A stretch of 64,000 bases of DNA from Paenibacillus kobensis NBRC 15729 (GTDB lineage Bacteria > Bacillota > Bacilli > Paenibacillales > Paenibacillaceae), in assembly GCF_004000825.1 (NCBI RefSeq), contig NZ_BILZ01000016.1, forward strand, positions 37,848 through 101,847, in the 5' to 3' direction. Both the position numbers and the translations under genes were made by a program. This document shows positions 35,294-44,763 of this stretch, piece by piece. Below the pieces are notes generated by a model. That model was given only the letters and a program-made list of their open reading frames with translations. It did not search any database and had not been told where the DNA came from. Within the stretch, counting starts at the first letter, position 1; each line of letters opens with the position of its first letter.

Positions 35294-37864
35294 CTATGGT
35301 TCGATGCCCCATTGCAGGGTGCCGTTCGCATAACCTGTCATCTTCGTCCAATCCGCGTAGCTTGCGCCCGTTGGACTGAATGAGTAATCGCCTGTCTGCG
35401 TGTAGTTGCTCCAGTCCGTACGGGCGATGCGGATCTGGATCTCGGATCCAGCGCCTGGAGCGAGCGTGCCAGCGGCACTTGTGAAGCCGATCTCGAAGTA
35501 CGTATCGGCGCCAGTCTTCGGCGTTGCCATCGTCCCAAACGTGCCTGTCAGGTTGCTGCTTCCGGCGGTTGCCCAGTCATACCAGAATGCTTGCGTCTTA
35601 TTCGCGTCGACGGTGTAGTAGTAACGCAGCTTGACCTTCGAGAGATCCAGCGCGGTCGTACCTGTGTTCACGATCTTGACGCGCGGAGCGATCGTATTGC
35701 TGGAAGCGGTCGTATTGCCGCTGTACATTTGGACTTTGAAGCTTCCAGTCGTCGGCGTCGTTCCCGCAGGCGTCAGCGAGACGACGTTGGAATTCGTCGA
35801 GCCTGCTGCGTTGGAGGCAACAATGTGATAGTTGTACGATGTGCCATTAACAGCGGTCGTGTCCGTGTAAGTCAGACCGGTCAGGTTCGAGGCAATTGCC
35901 GTGTAAGCGCCGCTTCCCGCAGCACGCTCAACTTTGTAAGAGTTTGCGCCGGTAGAAGCCGTCCACGTCAGCGTTGCTTGCGCATTGCCGGCCGTGCCCG
36001 ACACCGTAAGCGAACCAGGCAACGCGACCGTTGTGTCGACAACCGATACCGTGAGCACCGGGTCGGTGCCAGCGCTAAAGTCGAACGTCAGGTTAGTCGT
36101 GCCAACCGGCTGTGCGGCGAGATAGCTTTTCTTAATCGTAACAGTCGTGCCCGATACGGTGTAGTCCGTGCCGGATACGAGGGAGGAAGTTCCTTTCTTA
36201 ACGCCATTAAGCGTATTGCCGTTCAGCGTCATCGTGACCGAGATGTCGGCTTGGGCAGTCGTCTTCTTATCGAACGATGCGCTCGTTGGCGTGATAGTCG
36301 AGTTTTGGGTTGGATTCGTTACCTTCAAATTAGGCAGCTCGTCCAATGTGAGGACGTAATTACTTTGATACAGCGTTGTCAGAGTAGCTGGATAATTGTT
36401 GGCTGAACTCATAATGAATTCACCATACCAAGGGCAGAAGTAGAGCCATCCTGATTTCTCTTCTGTCAGATTCTGCAGGCTTGGGATCGTATCGTTCTCC
36501 GCCATGGTCACCATTTTCTTGCCGCCGGTTAAATCAACAAGTTGATAGAAAATCGAGGTTATGGCATCTTCATTCGGTACACCAGACAAACCGTCATAGC
36601 GATTATAGACCGTGTTGTATTTATCATAGCCGACAATATCTACCTTACTGTCACCAGGATACCAAGCAGGAGACGTACTGTATGTGTAGCTGTTATAGAC
36701 CCAAATAATGTTGTGCAAGCCATAGGTTTGCGTCAGCTCCGTATAGAGATGATTCCACAACTGCTTGTATACGGCTGCGCCTGCCTTAGCCCACCAGAAC
36801 CATGCGCCTTCCCCGTTCAAACCGCCGTTGCCCTCAGCCTCATGGTAGGGACGAAGCATAATCGGTACACCGTTATTTTGCAGAATCTTCAGCTGATCCG
36901 CCAAATCTTCAATGGCCAGTTCCAGGTATTGATATTCTTTCGTACCAGGAACAACAGCATTAGCGGTATTGAAATTGGTTTCCGTCGGCTTGTAAGTTGC
37001 GTCTTTCCAATCTACAGCCTGTCCAAGCTGGTAGGCGGTGAAATTTTTCGGCACGGTAATATGCCAGCTGGCCGTTGCGATACCGCCGCGGTTATTCACC
37101 CAATCGATTACCCGGTTGGTCGTGCCGTCTTCCCAGCCGTACAACGGGTTATAGTTCATAAAGTCGAAGCCGCGGATCGCCGGGTATTTGCCCGTTAAGT
37201 TGTGGATCCAATCAAACTCCAACTCGTAATTTCCGTCATTGCCACCTCCGTATATTTCTTGTTGGCCAGAGATAATATGGTCGCCGTACACCTCCGTCAA
37301 ATAATTCATTAGAAGTTGAGTTTCCGGTGTGGATTGAGAGTCGGTGAGAACCGGCTGGACAACGAGGGGGTCTAGATCGGCATAATCCACGGTGAAGGTA
37401 TCGAAATACGCGAAACCCCAACCCGCCTTCAGCTGGATCGTGTTAATTCCTTGATTCAGCTTCTGGAAGCCGAAATCAAAATTTGACCAGGAGGTCGTGT
37501 ATGGCAGCATGTACGAACCTTTTTTAATGCCATTAACGAATAAATCCTGCTGTCTGCCGTCAGGACTCAGCTCCTGCATAAACCGGGTGGAGATCGAATA
37601 CATGCCGGTAGCCGGGACAGTTACAGTGAAGGTGATGGTGCCCGCATTCTGCATCCAGACAAATCCGCTTCCGGAATAGCCGGGTTTGGGGGTGCCGTAA
37701 ATGCTTGTGGTTACTTGCAAGTCGGAGCTGAGTTGTGCATTCTCGCCTTCAATCGTGAACAGCGCGGTGTCCGCATGAGCGGGCACGGTCCTCAAGGTCG
37801 TCAATCCAAGCAGCAGAGAAAATGCTAGCATGATTGAGCTTGCCTTTTTGAGCCAAGTTTTCAT
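35294..37864 (-). CDS. Secreted GH26 beta-mannanase with CBM35, X2, FN3 and CBM3 domains
   Basis: An 856-residue secreted enzyme: signal peptide (to about residue 31, AHA cleavage), a CBM35-like domain (about 35-165), GH26 catalytic barrel (about 180-505), X2-type Ig-like module (about 515-610), fibronectin type III (about 615-705) and a C-terminal CBM3 (about 715-856) expected to bind crystalline cellulose. Likely acid/base is Glu342 in RPYHEAEG and likely nucleophile Glu456 in MAENDTIP. The frame begins at GTG 37870, but AAAGGA is spaced for ATG 37864. A cre-like box overlaps its probable promoter, implying glucose repression. Confidence 0.92.
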   Translation of the reverse strand: MKTWLKKASSIMLAFSLLLGLTTLRTVPAHADTALFTIEGENAQLSSDLQVTTSIYGTPKPGYSGSGFVWMQNAGTITFTVTVPATGMYSISTRFMQELSPDGRQQDLFVNGIKKGSYMLPYTTSWSNFDFGFQKLNQGINTIQLKAGWGFAYFDTFTVDYADLDPLVVQPVLTDSQSTPETQLLMNYLTEVYGDHIISGQQEIYGGGNDGNYELEFDWIHNLTGKYPAIRGFDFMNYNPLYGWEDGTTNRVIDWVNNRGGIATASWHITVPKNFTAYQLGQAVDWKDATYKPTETNFNTANAVVPGTKEYQYLELAIEDLADQLKILQNNGVPIMLRPYHEAEGNGGLNGEGAWFWWAKAGAAVYKQLWNHLYTELTQTYGLHNIIWVYNSYTYSTSPAWYPGDSKVDIVGYDKYNTVYNRYDGLSGVPNEDAITSIFYQLVDLTGGKKMVTMAENDTIPSLQNLTEEKSGWLYFCPWYGEFIMSSANNYPATLTTLYQSNYVLTLDELPNLKVTNPTQNSTITPTSASFDKKTTAQADISVTMTLNGNTLNGVKKGTSSLVSGTDYTVSGTTVTIKKSYLAAQPVGTTNLTFDFSAGTDPVLTVSVVDTTVALPGSLTVSGTAGNAQATLTWTASTGANSYKVERAAGSGAYTAIASNLTGLTYTDTTAVNGTSYNYHIVASNAAGSTNSNVVSLTPAGTTPTTGSFKVQMYSGNTTASSNTIAPRVKIVNTGTTALDLSKVKLRYYYTVDANKTQAFWYDWATAGSSNLTGTFGTMATPKTGADTYFEIGFTSAAGTLAPGAGSEIQIRIARTDWSNYTQTGDYSFSPTGASYADWTKMTGYANGTLQWGIEP

Positions 37865-37916
37865 TACCACTTTTCCTTTCCATGTGAAATAGAAGTCAAC
37901 ACAATCAAATAAATGC

Positions 37917-37930
37917 TGATTGCGCTTTCA
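37917..37930 (-). promoter_or_regulatory. CcpA cre-like site upstream of GH26
   Basis: Minus strand reads TGAAAGCGCAATCA, matching the cre consensus TGWAARCGYTWNCW at 13 of 14 positions and overlapping the end of the candidate -10 box. Confidence 0.6.
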
Positions 37931-38160
37931 TACGTAACATAGCACAAGGTTCAAATCCTTGTATATGAAGCCAATTATTCATTATTATTACTAACAAGCA
38001 CCACTTTCGTTCTACTTAAACTAAACAATAAAAGTAGAATTTTCGCCTTATTTTCGAAAAAACAAATTTCCAAAGGCAAAGTAGGAGAGACGTAACGCTG
38101 TAATAAAAGGTGATGGGGGACGGAGAATGGTTTTGTGCATTCATTCTTCTTCTTAGATTT

Positions 38161-38175
38161 GTTACACTAGTGACA
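38161..38175 (+). promoter_or_regulatory. Degenerate TetR operator upstream of the regulator gene
   Basis: TTACACTAGTGACA differs by one base per half from the TGACACNNGTGTCA palindromes found before the ABC transporter. Its place 29 bp before the tetR start suggests autoregulation. Confidence 0.45.
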
Positions 38176-38203
38176 TCGCACGAATGGTTAGGGGACGGGT
38201 ATA

Positions 38204-38770
38204 GTGGGCCGGAAAAAGAATTATACGGAAATGGAACTGCTTGATATGACGAAAAGACTGCTGTTGGAGCATGGTTATGACGGGTTCCATCTGAAGCTGT
38301 TGTCCGAGCATTTGGCAGGTGCACGCAGCACGATTTATCAATACTTCGCCAATAAAGAGGAAATCGTAGCCGCTTGCATGAAGCGAGTCATGCGCAGCAT
38401 CATCACGAAATCTGCGGAAGTAGACGAGACCGATTCGCTCGAAGCGCTCCGGCAAATTTTGCACGTGTATGTCGAAGAATCGGAGTTTCATCAACTGCTT
38501 GGCGACGCCCATAAAATCAATACGGCAAATTCGACAGCAGCTGCTCACGATCTTGCCTATATTGAACAAGCTCACGAAGAGCTGAAAGCACAGCTGACAC
38601 GAATTTTTGAGCAAGCTAATCGCGAGGGGCATCTGCGAAAGGACATTCCGCTTCCTGCGCAGATCAGCGTCTATTTTAACTTGATTAATTCACCTAATGT
38701 GATGAGACTGCCTCTGTCGCAATGGAGCAGCTTCTTGTTCGAGCTATGGTTCAAAGGCGTAGGGAAATAA
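38204..38770 (+). CDS. TetR/AcrR-family transcriptional regulator
   Basis: A 188-residue regulator with an N-terminal helix-turn-helix (residues about 10-55, LSEHLAGARSTIYQYFANKEEI) and a helical ligand domain. It precedes an FtsX-type ABC transporter, and two perfect palindromes lie between them, so it most likely represses that transporter until a ligand binds. The start is GTG 38204 preceded by AGGGGAC. Confidence 0.9.
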   Translation: MGRKKNYTEMELLDMTKRLLLEHGYDGFHLKLLSEHLAGARSTIYQYFANKEEIVAACMKRVMRSIITKSAEVDETDSLEALRQILHVYVEESEFHQLLGDAHKINTANSTAAAHDLAYIEQAHEELKAQLTRIFEQANREGHLRKDIPLPAQISVYFNLINSPNVMRLPLSQWSSFLFELWFKGVGK

Positions 38771-38787
38771 AAAACGAATCATTCTAT

Positions 38788-38817
38788 TTGACACAAGTGT
38801 CATTTATATTGTTTAAT
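38788..38817 (+). promoter_or_regulatory. Promoter with TetR operator 1
   Basis: The palindrome TGACACAAGTGTCA (38789-38802) overlaps a TTGACA box (38788-38793) followed after 18 bp by TTTAAT (38812-38817). Repressor binding would block the -35 box. Confidence 0.65.
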
Positions 38818-38850
38818 AGTGATGGCGCGCGCTGAATAGAAAGCAATAAA

Positions 38851-38868
38851 ATTGACACTTGTGTCAAT
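38851..38868 (+). promoter_or_regulatory. TetR operator 2
   Basis: ATTGACACTTGTGTCAAT is an 18-bp palindrome (identical half-sites to operator 1), 50 bp downstream of the first promoter and 24 bp before the permease start. Confidence 0.65.
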
Positions 38869-38891
38869 TAAACAGGGGATGGGACCAAGAT

Positions 38892-40013
38892 ATGTATTTA
38901 GCTTGGAGGGAAATTAAGCGAAACCGCATGCGGTTCGCTCTTATTGCACTCATTTTTATTTTGATCGCATGGCTTGTATTTATATTATCGGGACTTGGCA
39001 ATGGGCTTCAGACGTTGGCGGCTGCCTCGTTCAAAAATATGAAAGCCGATTACGTCCTGCTCGAGCAAGGCTCGCAAGCCTCGGTAAGCAAGTCGCTTAT
39101 CTCAGCCGACAGTGTCGAAGCAGTCAAGCAATTGCCTAACGTACGCGGCGCATCGCCGGTCGGGACGACGATGGCCACGGCGCTTAAAGGGGATGCGAAT
39201 ACAAGCAAGGGCAAGCTGGATATCGCGCTAATAGGCGTTGAGCCGGGGAGCTTCCTCGAGCCTGCTGTCATAGAGGGGAGCGGACTTTCAGAAGGCACGC
39301 CTAACGGGATTATTGCGAACAAATCGATGAAGGACGAAGGCTTCAAACTAGGCGATACGTTTAAGCTGGACGGTACGAACCAGTCTCTAACCATCGTCGG
39401 ATTCGTTGAGAACGAGACCTTTAACCATGTCACCTCCGTATTTGTGCCGATAACCGAATGGCGAACGATTACGTTCTCAGCACCGGGGGCCGATAAGGGA
39501 CTCCACGATCCAGTCAACGCCATCATGCTGCAGGGGAAAAAAATCGATTCCGCCGCCGTCTCGGCAGCTCTCGCAAATACGGAGACGGTCACCAAGGCTG
39601 CGGCGATCCAAGGTCTGCCAGGCTACAAGGAAGAAAGCGGAAGCATTACGATGATGATGGGTTTCTTGCTCGTGATATCCGCGTTTATGTTGGGTGTATT
39701 CTTCTATGTCTTTACCTTGCAGAAAGTGAATCAATTCGGCGTATTAAAGGCCATCGGAGCCGAGAACCGGTTCTTGAGCAAAGCCGTCGTGTCGCAAGTG
39801 CTTATCTTATCCGTCGCAAGCATACTGATTGGGGTAGCATTGACATATGCGGTATCGGCTATGCTTGCAAAGAGCATGCCCTTCATTCTGGACGTGAAGC
39901 TCGTTGTCATCTATTCCATCATTCTGCTCGTGATTGCGTTGCTGAGTTCACTGGCTTCCGTCCGTTCCATTACAAAGATCGATCCGCTTAAAGCGCTGGG
40001 GAGGGTGGAATAA
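38892..40013 (+). CDS. ABC transporter permease, FtsX/HrtB type
   Basis: A 373-residue permease with one N-terminal helix (residues about 16-38), a large extracellular MacB-like domain (about 40-240) and three C-terminal helices forming an FtsX domain (about 250-365, with LKAIGAENRFL). The nearest known design is HrtB, DevC or the LolC-like permeases. ATG 38892 is chosen over the upstream frame opening because GGGGATGGG lies before it and MYLAWREIKRNR is the family's usual start. It is followed by its ATPase 2 bp later. Confidence 0.9.
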   Translation: MYLAWREIKRNRMRFALIALIFILIAWLVFILSGLGNGLQTLAAASFKNMKADYVLLEQGSQASVSKSLISADSVEAVKQLPNVRGASPVGTTMATALKGDANTSKGKLDIALIGVEPGSFLEPAVIEGSGLSEGTPNGIIANKSMKDEGFKLGDTFKLDGTNQSLTIVGFVENETFNHVTSVFVPITEWRTITFSAPGADKGLHDPVNAIMLQGKKIDSAAVSAALANTETVTKAAAIQGLPGYKEESGSITMMMGFLLVISAFMLGVFFYVFTLQKVNQFGVLKAIGAENRFLSKAVVSQVLILSVASILIGVALTYAVSAMLAKSMPFILDVKLVVIYSIILLVIALLSSLASVRSITKIDPLKALGRVE

Positions 40014-40015
40014 AA

Positions 40016-40726
40016 ATGACACAGGGTTTGCATTTGAACGAGGTCAGCCATCATTATGCTGAAGGGAGTAACCGCACAACGGCGCTTGACCGAGTGACGA
40101 TGTCGGTGCTGCCCGGCGAATTCGTGGCCGTAATCGGACCTTCGGGTTCGGGCAAGAGCACGTTTCTGTCGATCGCCGGAGCACTGCTTCAGGCATCAGA
40201 AGGTAAAGTGAAACTCAACGAAACGGACCTGTCGAGCGCCTCGGCCAAAGATTTGTCCCGCATACGATTGCATGAGGTCGGGTTTATTATGCAGTCTTCT
40301 AACCTGGTTCCTTACCTGAACGTAACGGAGCAACTGCTTATCGTGAAGAAGCTGTCCGGCAAGGTGACGAAGGACGATAAGGCCTTTGCCGCACAACTGC
40401 TTGGAGAACTCGGTCTTGGAGGCAAGTTGACCCAATACCCGGATCAATTGTCCGGCGGCGAGAAGCAGCGGGTTGCGATCGCGCGGGCTTTCATGAACAA
40501 TCCGCAGGTCATTCTGGCCGACGAGCCGACGGCAAGCTTGGACACGAAGCGTGCGCACGAAGTGGTCTCGCTCATCGCGAAGGAAGTGAAGTCCCGCCGT
40601 AAGGCGGCGATTATGGTTACGCATGACGAGCGAATGCTCGCTTATTGCGATAAGGTGTACCGAATGGAAGACGGACGCTTGTCGCTGTCGGAATCCCGGT
40701 CAGCACTCGCAGAGGCCGTGCGCTGA
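40016..40726 (+). CDS. ABC transporter ATP-binding protein, LolD/HrtA type
   Basis: A 236-residue ATPase with Walker A GPSGSGKST, Q-loop FIMQSSNLVPYL, signature LSGGEKQRVAIARA and Walker B VILADEPTASLD. With the preceding permease it forms a MacB-type mechanotransmission transporter, such as hemin (HrtAB) or peptide-sensing exporters, regulated by the TetR gene upstream. Confidence 0.92.
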   Translation: MTQGLHLNEVSHHYAEGSNRTTALDRVTMSVLPGEFVAVIGPSGSGKSTFLSIAGALLQASEGKVKLNETDLSSASAKDLSRIRLHEVGFIMQSSNLVPYLNVTEQLLIVKKLSGKVTKDDKAFAAQLLGELGLGGKLTQYPDQLSGGEKQRVAIARAFMNNPQVILADEPTASLDTKRAHEVVSLIAKEVKSRRKAAIMVTHDERMLAYCDKVYRMEDGRLSLSESRSALAEAVR

Positions 40727-40757
40727 GCAGGCATTGAAACTTCATTTACATTGAATC

Positions 40758-40793
40758 ATAAGCTGACGACCGTTTATACTGGCGTCAGCTTAT
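40758..40793 (+). terminator. Terminator of the TetR-ABC operon
   Basis: Perfect 11-bp stem ATAAGCTGACG / CGTCAGCTTAT with a 14-nt loop and a TTTGT tail, 32 bp beyond the ATPase stop. Confidence 0.75.
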
Positions 40794-40924
40794 TTGTCCA
40801 ATGTCGAGGCGTCCGATCTATCGGGAATGAAAGCGATAAATATGGTCGTTATTTTTCTGTTTAACCTTGTGGTCGCATGGCTAGCCTAGAAGTTGATGAT
40901 GAAAATTCCAAGGAGCGGGTTGCA

Positions 40925-41521
40925 ATGCAGGATCAGTGGAACGAAAGGTTCGCTTCGGCGGAATATGCTTATGGAGAACAGCCTAACGCGTTCATCGAAG
41001 CGCAGTCACACCGGATACTCGGGAAGTCAGTCGTGGCTTTCGCGGAAGGAGAAGGCCGCAATGCCGTTTATTTGGCAAGGCAAGGCTTGGAAGTTACGGC
41101 GTGGGATTACGCCGATAACGGTTTGCGCAAAACGCAGGAGCTGGCGGAACGGCACCGCGTTAAGGTGAAGACCGAACTGAAAGATTTGATTCATGATCCG
41201 GTAAGCCCGGAAGCTTTCGACGCGGCCATAATGGTGTTCGGGCATTTTCCGAAAGCCAGCCAGCGGATCGTATTGGATAAAATGACCGAGACGGTCAAGT
41301 CCGGCGGAACAGTTATGCTTGAAGTATATTCGGAGGAGCAACTTCAATATCTGACGGGCGGTCCGCGGTCGGAAGATTTGCTATACCGGGCGGAAGACGT
41401 ACTTCATTGGACGAGAGGCCATCAAGTCGTTCATTTTTTCTACGGCGAACAGAGAAGAGATGAAGGCGCTTTGCATCATGGAATCGGACATGTCATTCAG
41501 GCGGTTATTCGAAAGAGGTAG
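40925..41521 (+). CDS. Class I SAM-dependent methyltransferase (TehB-like)
   Basis: A 198-residue methyltransferase with the SAM motif VVAFAEGEGRNAVYLARQG (family usually LAxGEGRN) and AWDYADNGLRKTQELA. Related proteins are TehB-like or thiopurine-type methyltransferases; the substrate is not evident. The frame opens at 40877, but AAGGAG at 40909-40914 fits ATG 40925, and MQDQWNERF is the customary start. Confidence 0.88.
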   Translation: MQDQWNERFASAEYAYGEQPNAFIEAQSHRILGKSVVAFAEGEGRNAVYLARQGLEVTAWDYADNGLRKTQELAERHRVKVKTELKDLIHDPVSPEAFDAAIMVFGHFPKASQRIVLDKMTETVKSGGTVMLEVYSEEQLQYLTGGPRSEDLLYRAEDVLHWTRGHQVVHFFYGEQRRDEGALHHGIGHVIQAVIRKR

Positions 41522-41555
41522 GGCAGCAAATGAGCATCTGATAACAAAGCCATTT

Positions 41556-41581
41556 GAAAGCCGCATTGACGCGGCTCTTCT
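41556..41581 (+). terminator. Terminator, AAGCCGC type, ahead of the DUF2231 promoter
   Basis: AAGCCGC ATTGAC GCGGCTCTT, 36 bp beyond the methyltransferase stop and 30 bp before an ECF-type promoter. Confidence 0.75.
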
Positions 41582-41609
41582 AATGGCTCCAAAATATTTT
41601 TTTTCGCAA

Positions 41610-41636
41610 ATGAACCTTTCGGGAAGTGCAGTTGTC
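41610..41636 (+). promoter_or_regulatory. ECF-type promoter of the DUF2231 gene
   Basis: ATGAAC (41610-41615), 17 bp, TGTC (41633-41636), then CTTTC. This matches the RND promoter in both boxes, spacing and the following pyrimidine run. The gene starts 49 bp downstream. Confidence 0.6.
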
Positions 41637-41684
41637 CTTTCATATATAAGACGTGAGGAATACCAATCGAAAGGGGAACTCCCA

Positions 41685-42158
41685 TTGTTAAATGAAATAA
41701 CGAATCATCTTCATCCTATTCTTGTTCACTTTCCAATCGTTCTGATTGCAGTCGGCGTTCTTCATGATCTCTTCGTGTCAATCCGTCGGGGCGCTCTGCC
41801 GTTGAAACAAAATCTTTGGTTATGGCTAGCAGCTGCTTTTACAGCATGGCTATCCGTTGCGACGGGTCCTGAAGAGGATGCTAGAGGCAACACGGACCTC
41901 TTGGAGATCCACAGTATGTTAGCGGATATGACAGCGTGGGTCGTTACGATCTTGGTGGCAGGCAGACTGCTGCTGCTGCTTCGCAAGAAACAATCGTTGG
42001 CAAAGTTGACACTTGTCATTTATCTTGTCGTTGCAGCCGTTTCACTCGGCTTAGTCCTCGGAACGGGTTATTATGGCGGAAAAATGGTTTACGAGGATGG
42101 CATCGGTATTAAAGTAAATGGCACAATGGTAAACCCGCCGAAAGGAAATCATAGCTAG
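41685..42158 (+). CDS. DUF2231 four-helix membrane protein
   Basis: A 157-residue protein with four membrane helices and the family motif HPILVHFPIVL at its N-terminus (residues about 9-19). DUF2231 proteins carry conserved histidines and may bind heme or metal; their role is unknown. The frame is open from 41460, inside the methyltransferase gene, so the real start must be later: TTG 41685, with AAAGGGGA 8 bp upstream, gives the usual short lead into the HPxxVHFP motif. Confidence 0.82.
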   Translation: MLNEITNHLHPILVHFPIVLIAVGVLHDLFVSIRRGALPLKQNLWLWLAAAFTAWLSVATGPEEDARGNTDLLEIHSMLADMTAWVVTILVAGRLLLLLRKKQSLAKLTLVIYLVVAAVSLGLVLGTGYYGGKMVYEDGIGIKVNGTMVNPPKGNHS

Positions 42159-42254
42159 ATGTCAGCATATTCAATTCATAGCCTATAACCTGGTCCACTG
42201 TCTTCTTTGACCAGAAATAGAAGCATAGCATGTGACAAAAACATACAACCCATG

Positions 42255-42283
42255 AAAGCCGCACATAAAGATGCGGCTTTTTT
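42255..42283 (+). terminator. Terminator, AAGCCGC type, after the DUF2231 gene
   Basis: AAAGCCGCA / TGCGGCTTT around ACATAAAGA-like loop, followed by six T, about 97 bp beyond the stop. Confidence 0.85.
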
Positions 42284-42330
42284 CTCGTTGGATGACATTC
42301 AAGTTGTTGCCAAACTGAGCCTTGCAAATA

Positions 42331-42358
42331 ATATATGTATGCGATATATTGCATATAT
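42331..42358 (+). promoter_or_regulatory. Possible GntR operator upstream of the gntR-ilvD pair
   Basis: AT-rich inverted repeat TATGC (42338-42342) / GCATA (42351-42355) inside a longer ATATATG...CATATAT repeat, about 30 bp before the GntR start. FadR/FCD-type GntR regulators bind such AT-rich dyads, often in their own promoter. Confidence 0.45.
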
Positions 42359-42386
42359 GACTAAATGACATGTAAGGATGATAACC

Positions 42387-43052
42387 ATGCCGGTACCTAA
42401 AAATTTCGTCTCGCCTGTGCGAATGTCCGCAAAAGAAAGAGCCCTTTCCCAGCTTCAACGATGGATAATCGATGGTACGCTTCAGCCTGGAGAGAAACTG
42501 ATCGATGCCGAATTGGCGGAGTCGCTTGGCGTAAGCCGTACGCCTATTCGTGAAGCGTTTCAACTGCTTGAAGTACAAGGACTCGTGACGACGCATCCTG
42601 GCAAAGAAACAAAAGTAACGGAAATTGAAAAGGACGACATCTTCAAGATGTACTCCACGATGGCTGCGCTTCAAGCTCTGGCAGCTGAAGCTGCAGCGAA
42701 AGTCATCATTCCGGAGCAAATCGAGCAGCTTCGGTCCATTAATCAAGAATTCTCCAGCGCCATTAAGAGCGGTCAAGCTTACCAAGCGATGGAGGCAGAT
42801 GAACAGTTCCATAACTTCATCTTGGAGCTCTCTGATAATCCTTACGCCGCTTCATTCAGCGCTTCGCTGCAAATTCATATCCGGCGGTTCAAGTACGTGT
42901 TCTTAAAGCAGTCGATTACGGCAACACAAGCTTCAGTCGATGAGCACGATTCGATTATTGCAGCTTTCGAGAAGAACGACAGCGACCGCGCTCAGGCGAT
43001 GATGAAGCAAAATTTCATCCGTCCGATGCAGGAGCTGCATGACTTACTCTAA
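42387..43052 (+). CDS. GntR-family regulator (FCD subfamily)
   Basis: A 221-residue regulator with an N-terminal winged helix (residues about 13-75, [26 protein letters not shown]) and an all-helical FCD ligand domain. The conserved metal-binding histidines of FCD domains appear as [10 protein letters not shown] and DEHDSII. It lies 20 bp before ilvD and probably regulates it. An in-frame ATG at 42378 is too near AAGGA, so ATG 42387 is preferred. Confidence 0.88.
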   Translation: MPVPKNFVSPVRMSAKERALSQLQRWIIDGTLQPGEKLIDAELAESLGVSRTPIREAFQLLEVQGLVTTHPGKETKVTEIEKDDIFKMYSTMAALQALAAEAAAKVIIPEQIEQLRSINQEFSSAIKSGQAYQAMEADEQFHNFILELSDNPYAASFSASLQIHIRRFKYVFLKQSITATQASVDEHDSIIAAFEKNDSDRAQAMMKQNFIRPMQELHDLL

Positions 43053-43072
43053 ATAGACAGGGGAGAAGGACA

Positions 43073-44758
43073 TTGGCGAGCGGAAAAGATCTTCGTATTC
43101 GCAGCAAAGTTATCAGCGAAGGCGTCAACCGGGTGCCGAACAGGGCGATGCTTCGTGCAGTTGGATTTACAGATGAGGATTTCAAAAAACCGATGATCGG
43201 CGTAGCCAGCACCTGGAGCGAGGTAACGCCGTGCAATATGCACATTAATGACTTGGCTTTGCAGGCCAAGCAAGGAGTGCGCAGTCATGGCGGCGCTCCG
43301 CTCATTTTTAATACGATTACGGTATCAGACGGCATATCGATGGGGCATGGGGGCATGCTGTTTTCGCTGCCAAGCAGGGAAGCCATAGCGGATTCGATTG
43401 AAATTGTAACAGGAGCTGAGCGATTTGACGGGCTCGTCGCGATCGGCGGATGTGACAAAAACACGCCTGCTTGCCTGATGGCTATCGGCCGGATGAATAT
43501 ACCATCCATTTACGTATATGGAGGAACGATTCAACCGGGCAAACTCGACGGCAAGAACGTCGACATCGTTACGGCTTTCGAAGCGGTCGGCCAATATCAT
43601 GAAGGCAAAATAACAGAGGAACAGCTGCATAAAGTCGAGTGCAGCGTTTGTCCGGGCCCGGGCTCTTGCGGAGGCATGTATACCGCGAATACAATGGCCG
43701 CTGCAGCCGAAGCCATGGGGATGTGCCTCCCCGGCTCATCGTCTACGCCGGCCATCTCCCCGGGTAAAGCAGCAGAATGTGCAGCAGCCGGTAAACAAGT
43801 CATCTCGTTGTTGGAGCAGGAGATCTATCCGAAAGACATTATGACGATGAAAGCGTTTGAGAATGCAATCACGGTCGTGATGGCGCTGGGCGGTTCAACA
43901 AATGCGTTCCTGCATTTGCTCGCCATTGCGCATTCGGTAGGCGTCGATTTAACATTGGACGATTTTGAACGTATCCGCCTGCGTGTACCTCATCTGGCTG
44001 ATCTTAAGCCGAGCGGCCAGTATGCCATGCAGGATTTGAACGATATCGGCGGCATTCCGGGCGTCATGAAGGCATTGCTTGCAGAGGGACTCCTTCATGG
44101 TGATTGCCTAACGGTAACAGGGAAGACCATTGCTGAGAATCTGGCAGAAGTAGCTCCGCTGCAAATCAATCAAGAGATTATTCGCCCGTTGGATAAGCCG
44201 CTGAAGCCGAACGGACCTTTGGTCGTACTAAGAGGCAACCTTGCCCCTGAAGGTGCCGTTGCCAAAATGTCAGGGATGAAGAAGCTGCGGTTTGCCGGAC
44301 CGGCAAAAGTGTTCGACAGCGAGGAAGACGCTACGGAAGCCATTATGCGAAATGAAATTCATAAAGGGGACGTAGTCGTCATTCGCTATTGCGGTCCAAA
44401 GGGCGGACCAGGCATGCCGGAAATGTTGTCTGTCACCGCACTCATCGTCGGTAAAGGACTAGGCGGAGAGGTTGCCCTTATTACGGATGGAAGGTTCTCG
44501 GGCGGTTCGCATGGATTCGTAGTCGGCCACGTATCGCCTGAAGCACAGGTGGGAGGGCCGATCGCGTTGTTGAAGAACGGGGACATGGTCACCATCGACA
44601 GCGAGACGCAGCAAATGATGTTTCAAGTAACAGAGGACGAATTGGCAGCTCGAGCGCAAGCATGGGTTCAGCCTCCGTTCAAAGCTAAATCAGGCGTACT
44701 GGCCAAGTATGCGAAGCTTGTTTCCTCCGCATCGAAAGGTGCCGTAACAGATATCTAA
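43073..44758 (+). CDS. ilvD: Dihydroxy-acid dehydratase
   Basis: A 561-residue IlvD/Edd enzyme that converts 2,3-dihydroxy-isovalerate to 2-ketoisovalerate in valine/isoleucine/leucine synthesis. The iron-sulfur cluster cysteines are in [10 protein letters not shown] and CPGPGSCGG. Length and start ([15 protein letters not shown]) match IlvD rather than sugar-acid dehydratases. The start is TTG 43073 with GGGAGAAGGA before it. It is not in an ilv operon here but behind a GntR regulator, so it could be an extra copy with different control. Confidence 0.93.
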   Translation: MASGKDLRIRSKVISEGVNRVPNRAMLRAVGFTDEDFKKPMIGVASTWSEVTPCNMHINDLALQAKQGVRSHGGAPLIFNTITVSDGISMGHGGMLFSLPSREAIADSIEIVTGAERFDGLVAIGGCDKNTPACLMAIGRMNIPSIYVYGGTIQPGKLDGKNVDIVTAFEAVGQYHEGKITEEQLHKVECSVCPGPGSCGGMYTANTMAAAAEAMGMCLPGSSSTPAISPGKAAECAAAGKQVISLLEQEIYPKDIMTMKAFENAITVVMALGGSTNAFLHLLAIAHSVGVDLTLDDFERIRLRVPHLADLKPSGQYAMQDLNDIGGIPGVMKALLAEGLLHGDCLTVTGKTIAENLAEVAPLQINQEIIRPLDKPLKPNGPLVVLRGNLAPEGAVAKMSGMKKLRFAGPAKVFDSEEDATEAIMRNEIHKGDVVVIRYCGPKGGPGMPEMLSVTALIVGKGLGGEVALITDGRFSGGSHGFVVGHVSPEAQVGGPIALLKNGDMVTIDSETQQMMFQVTEDELAARAQAWVQPPFKAKSGVLAKYAKLVSSASKGAVTDI

Positions 44759-44763
44759 ACATT

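Larger units (their letters stand above)
37865..38203. other. Divergent control region between GH26 and TetR genes
   Basis: This 339-bp gap holds no gene. On the minus side it has a candidate promoter for GH26, TTGAAC (37954-37949) and TATGAA (37932-37927) with a 16-bp spacer, and a cre-like box. On the plus side it has a degenerate copy of the TetR operator near 38161-38175. The middle is AT-rich with nothing else recognised. Confidence 0.5.

Noticed and set aside
35591..36406. A 271-codon plus-strand frame opposite the GH26 gene
   Set aside because: Arg-rich, no ribosome site or domain, and fully covered by the mannanase gene with its clear X2, FN3 and CBM3 domains.
40828..40860. ATGAAA followed 17 bp later by TATTTTTC before the methyltransferase gene
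   Set aside because: It resembles the ECF-type promoters loosely but lacks the TGTC box and the exact -35, so I did not count it as a fourth member.
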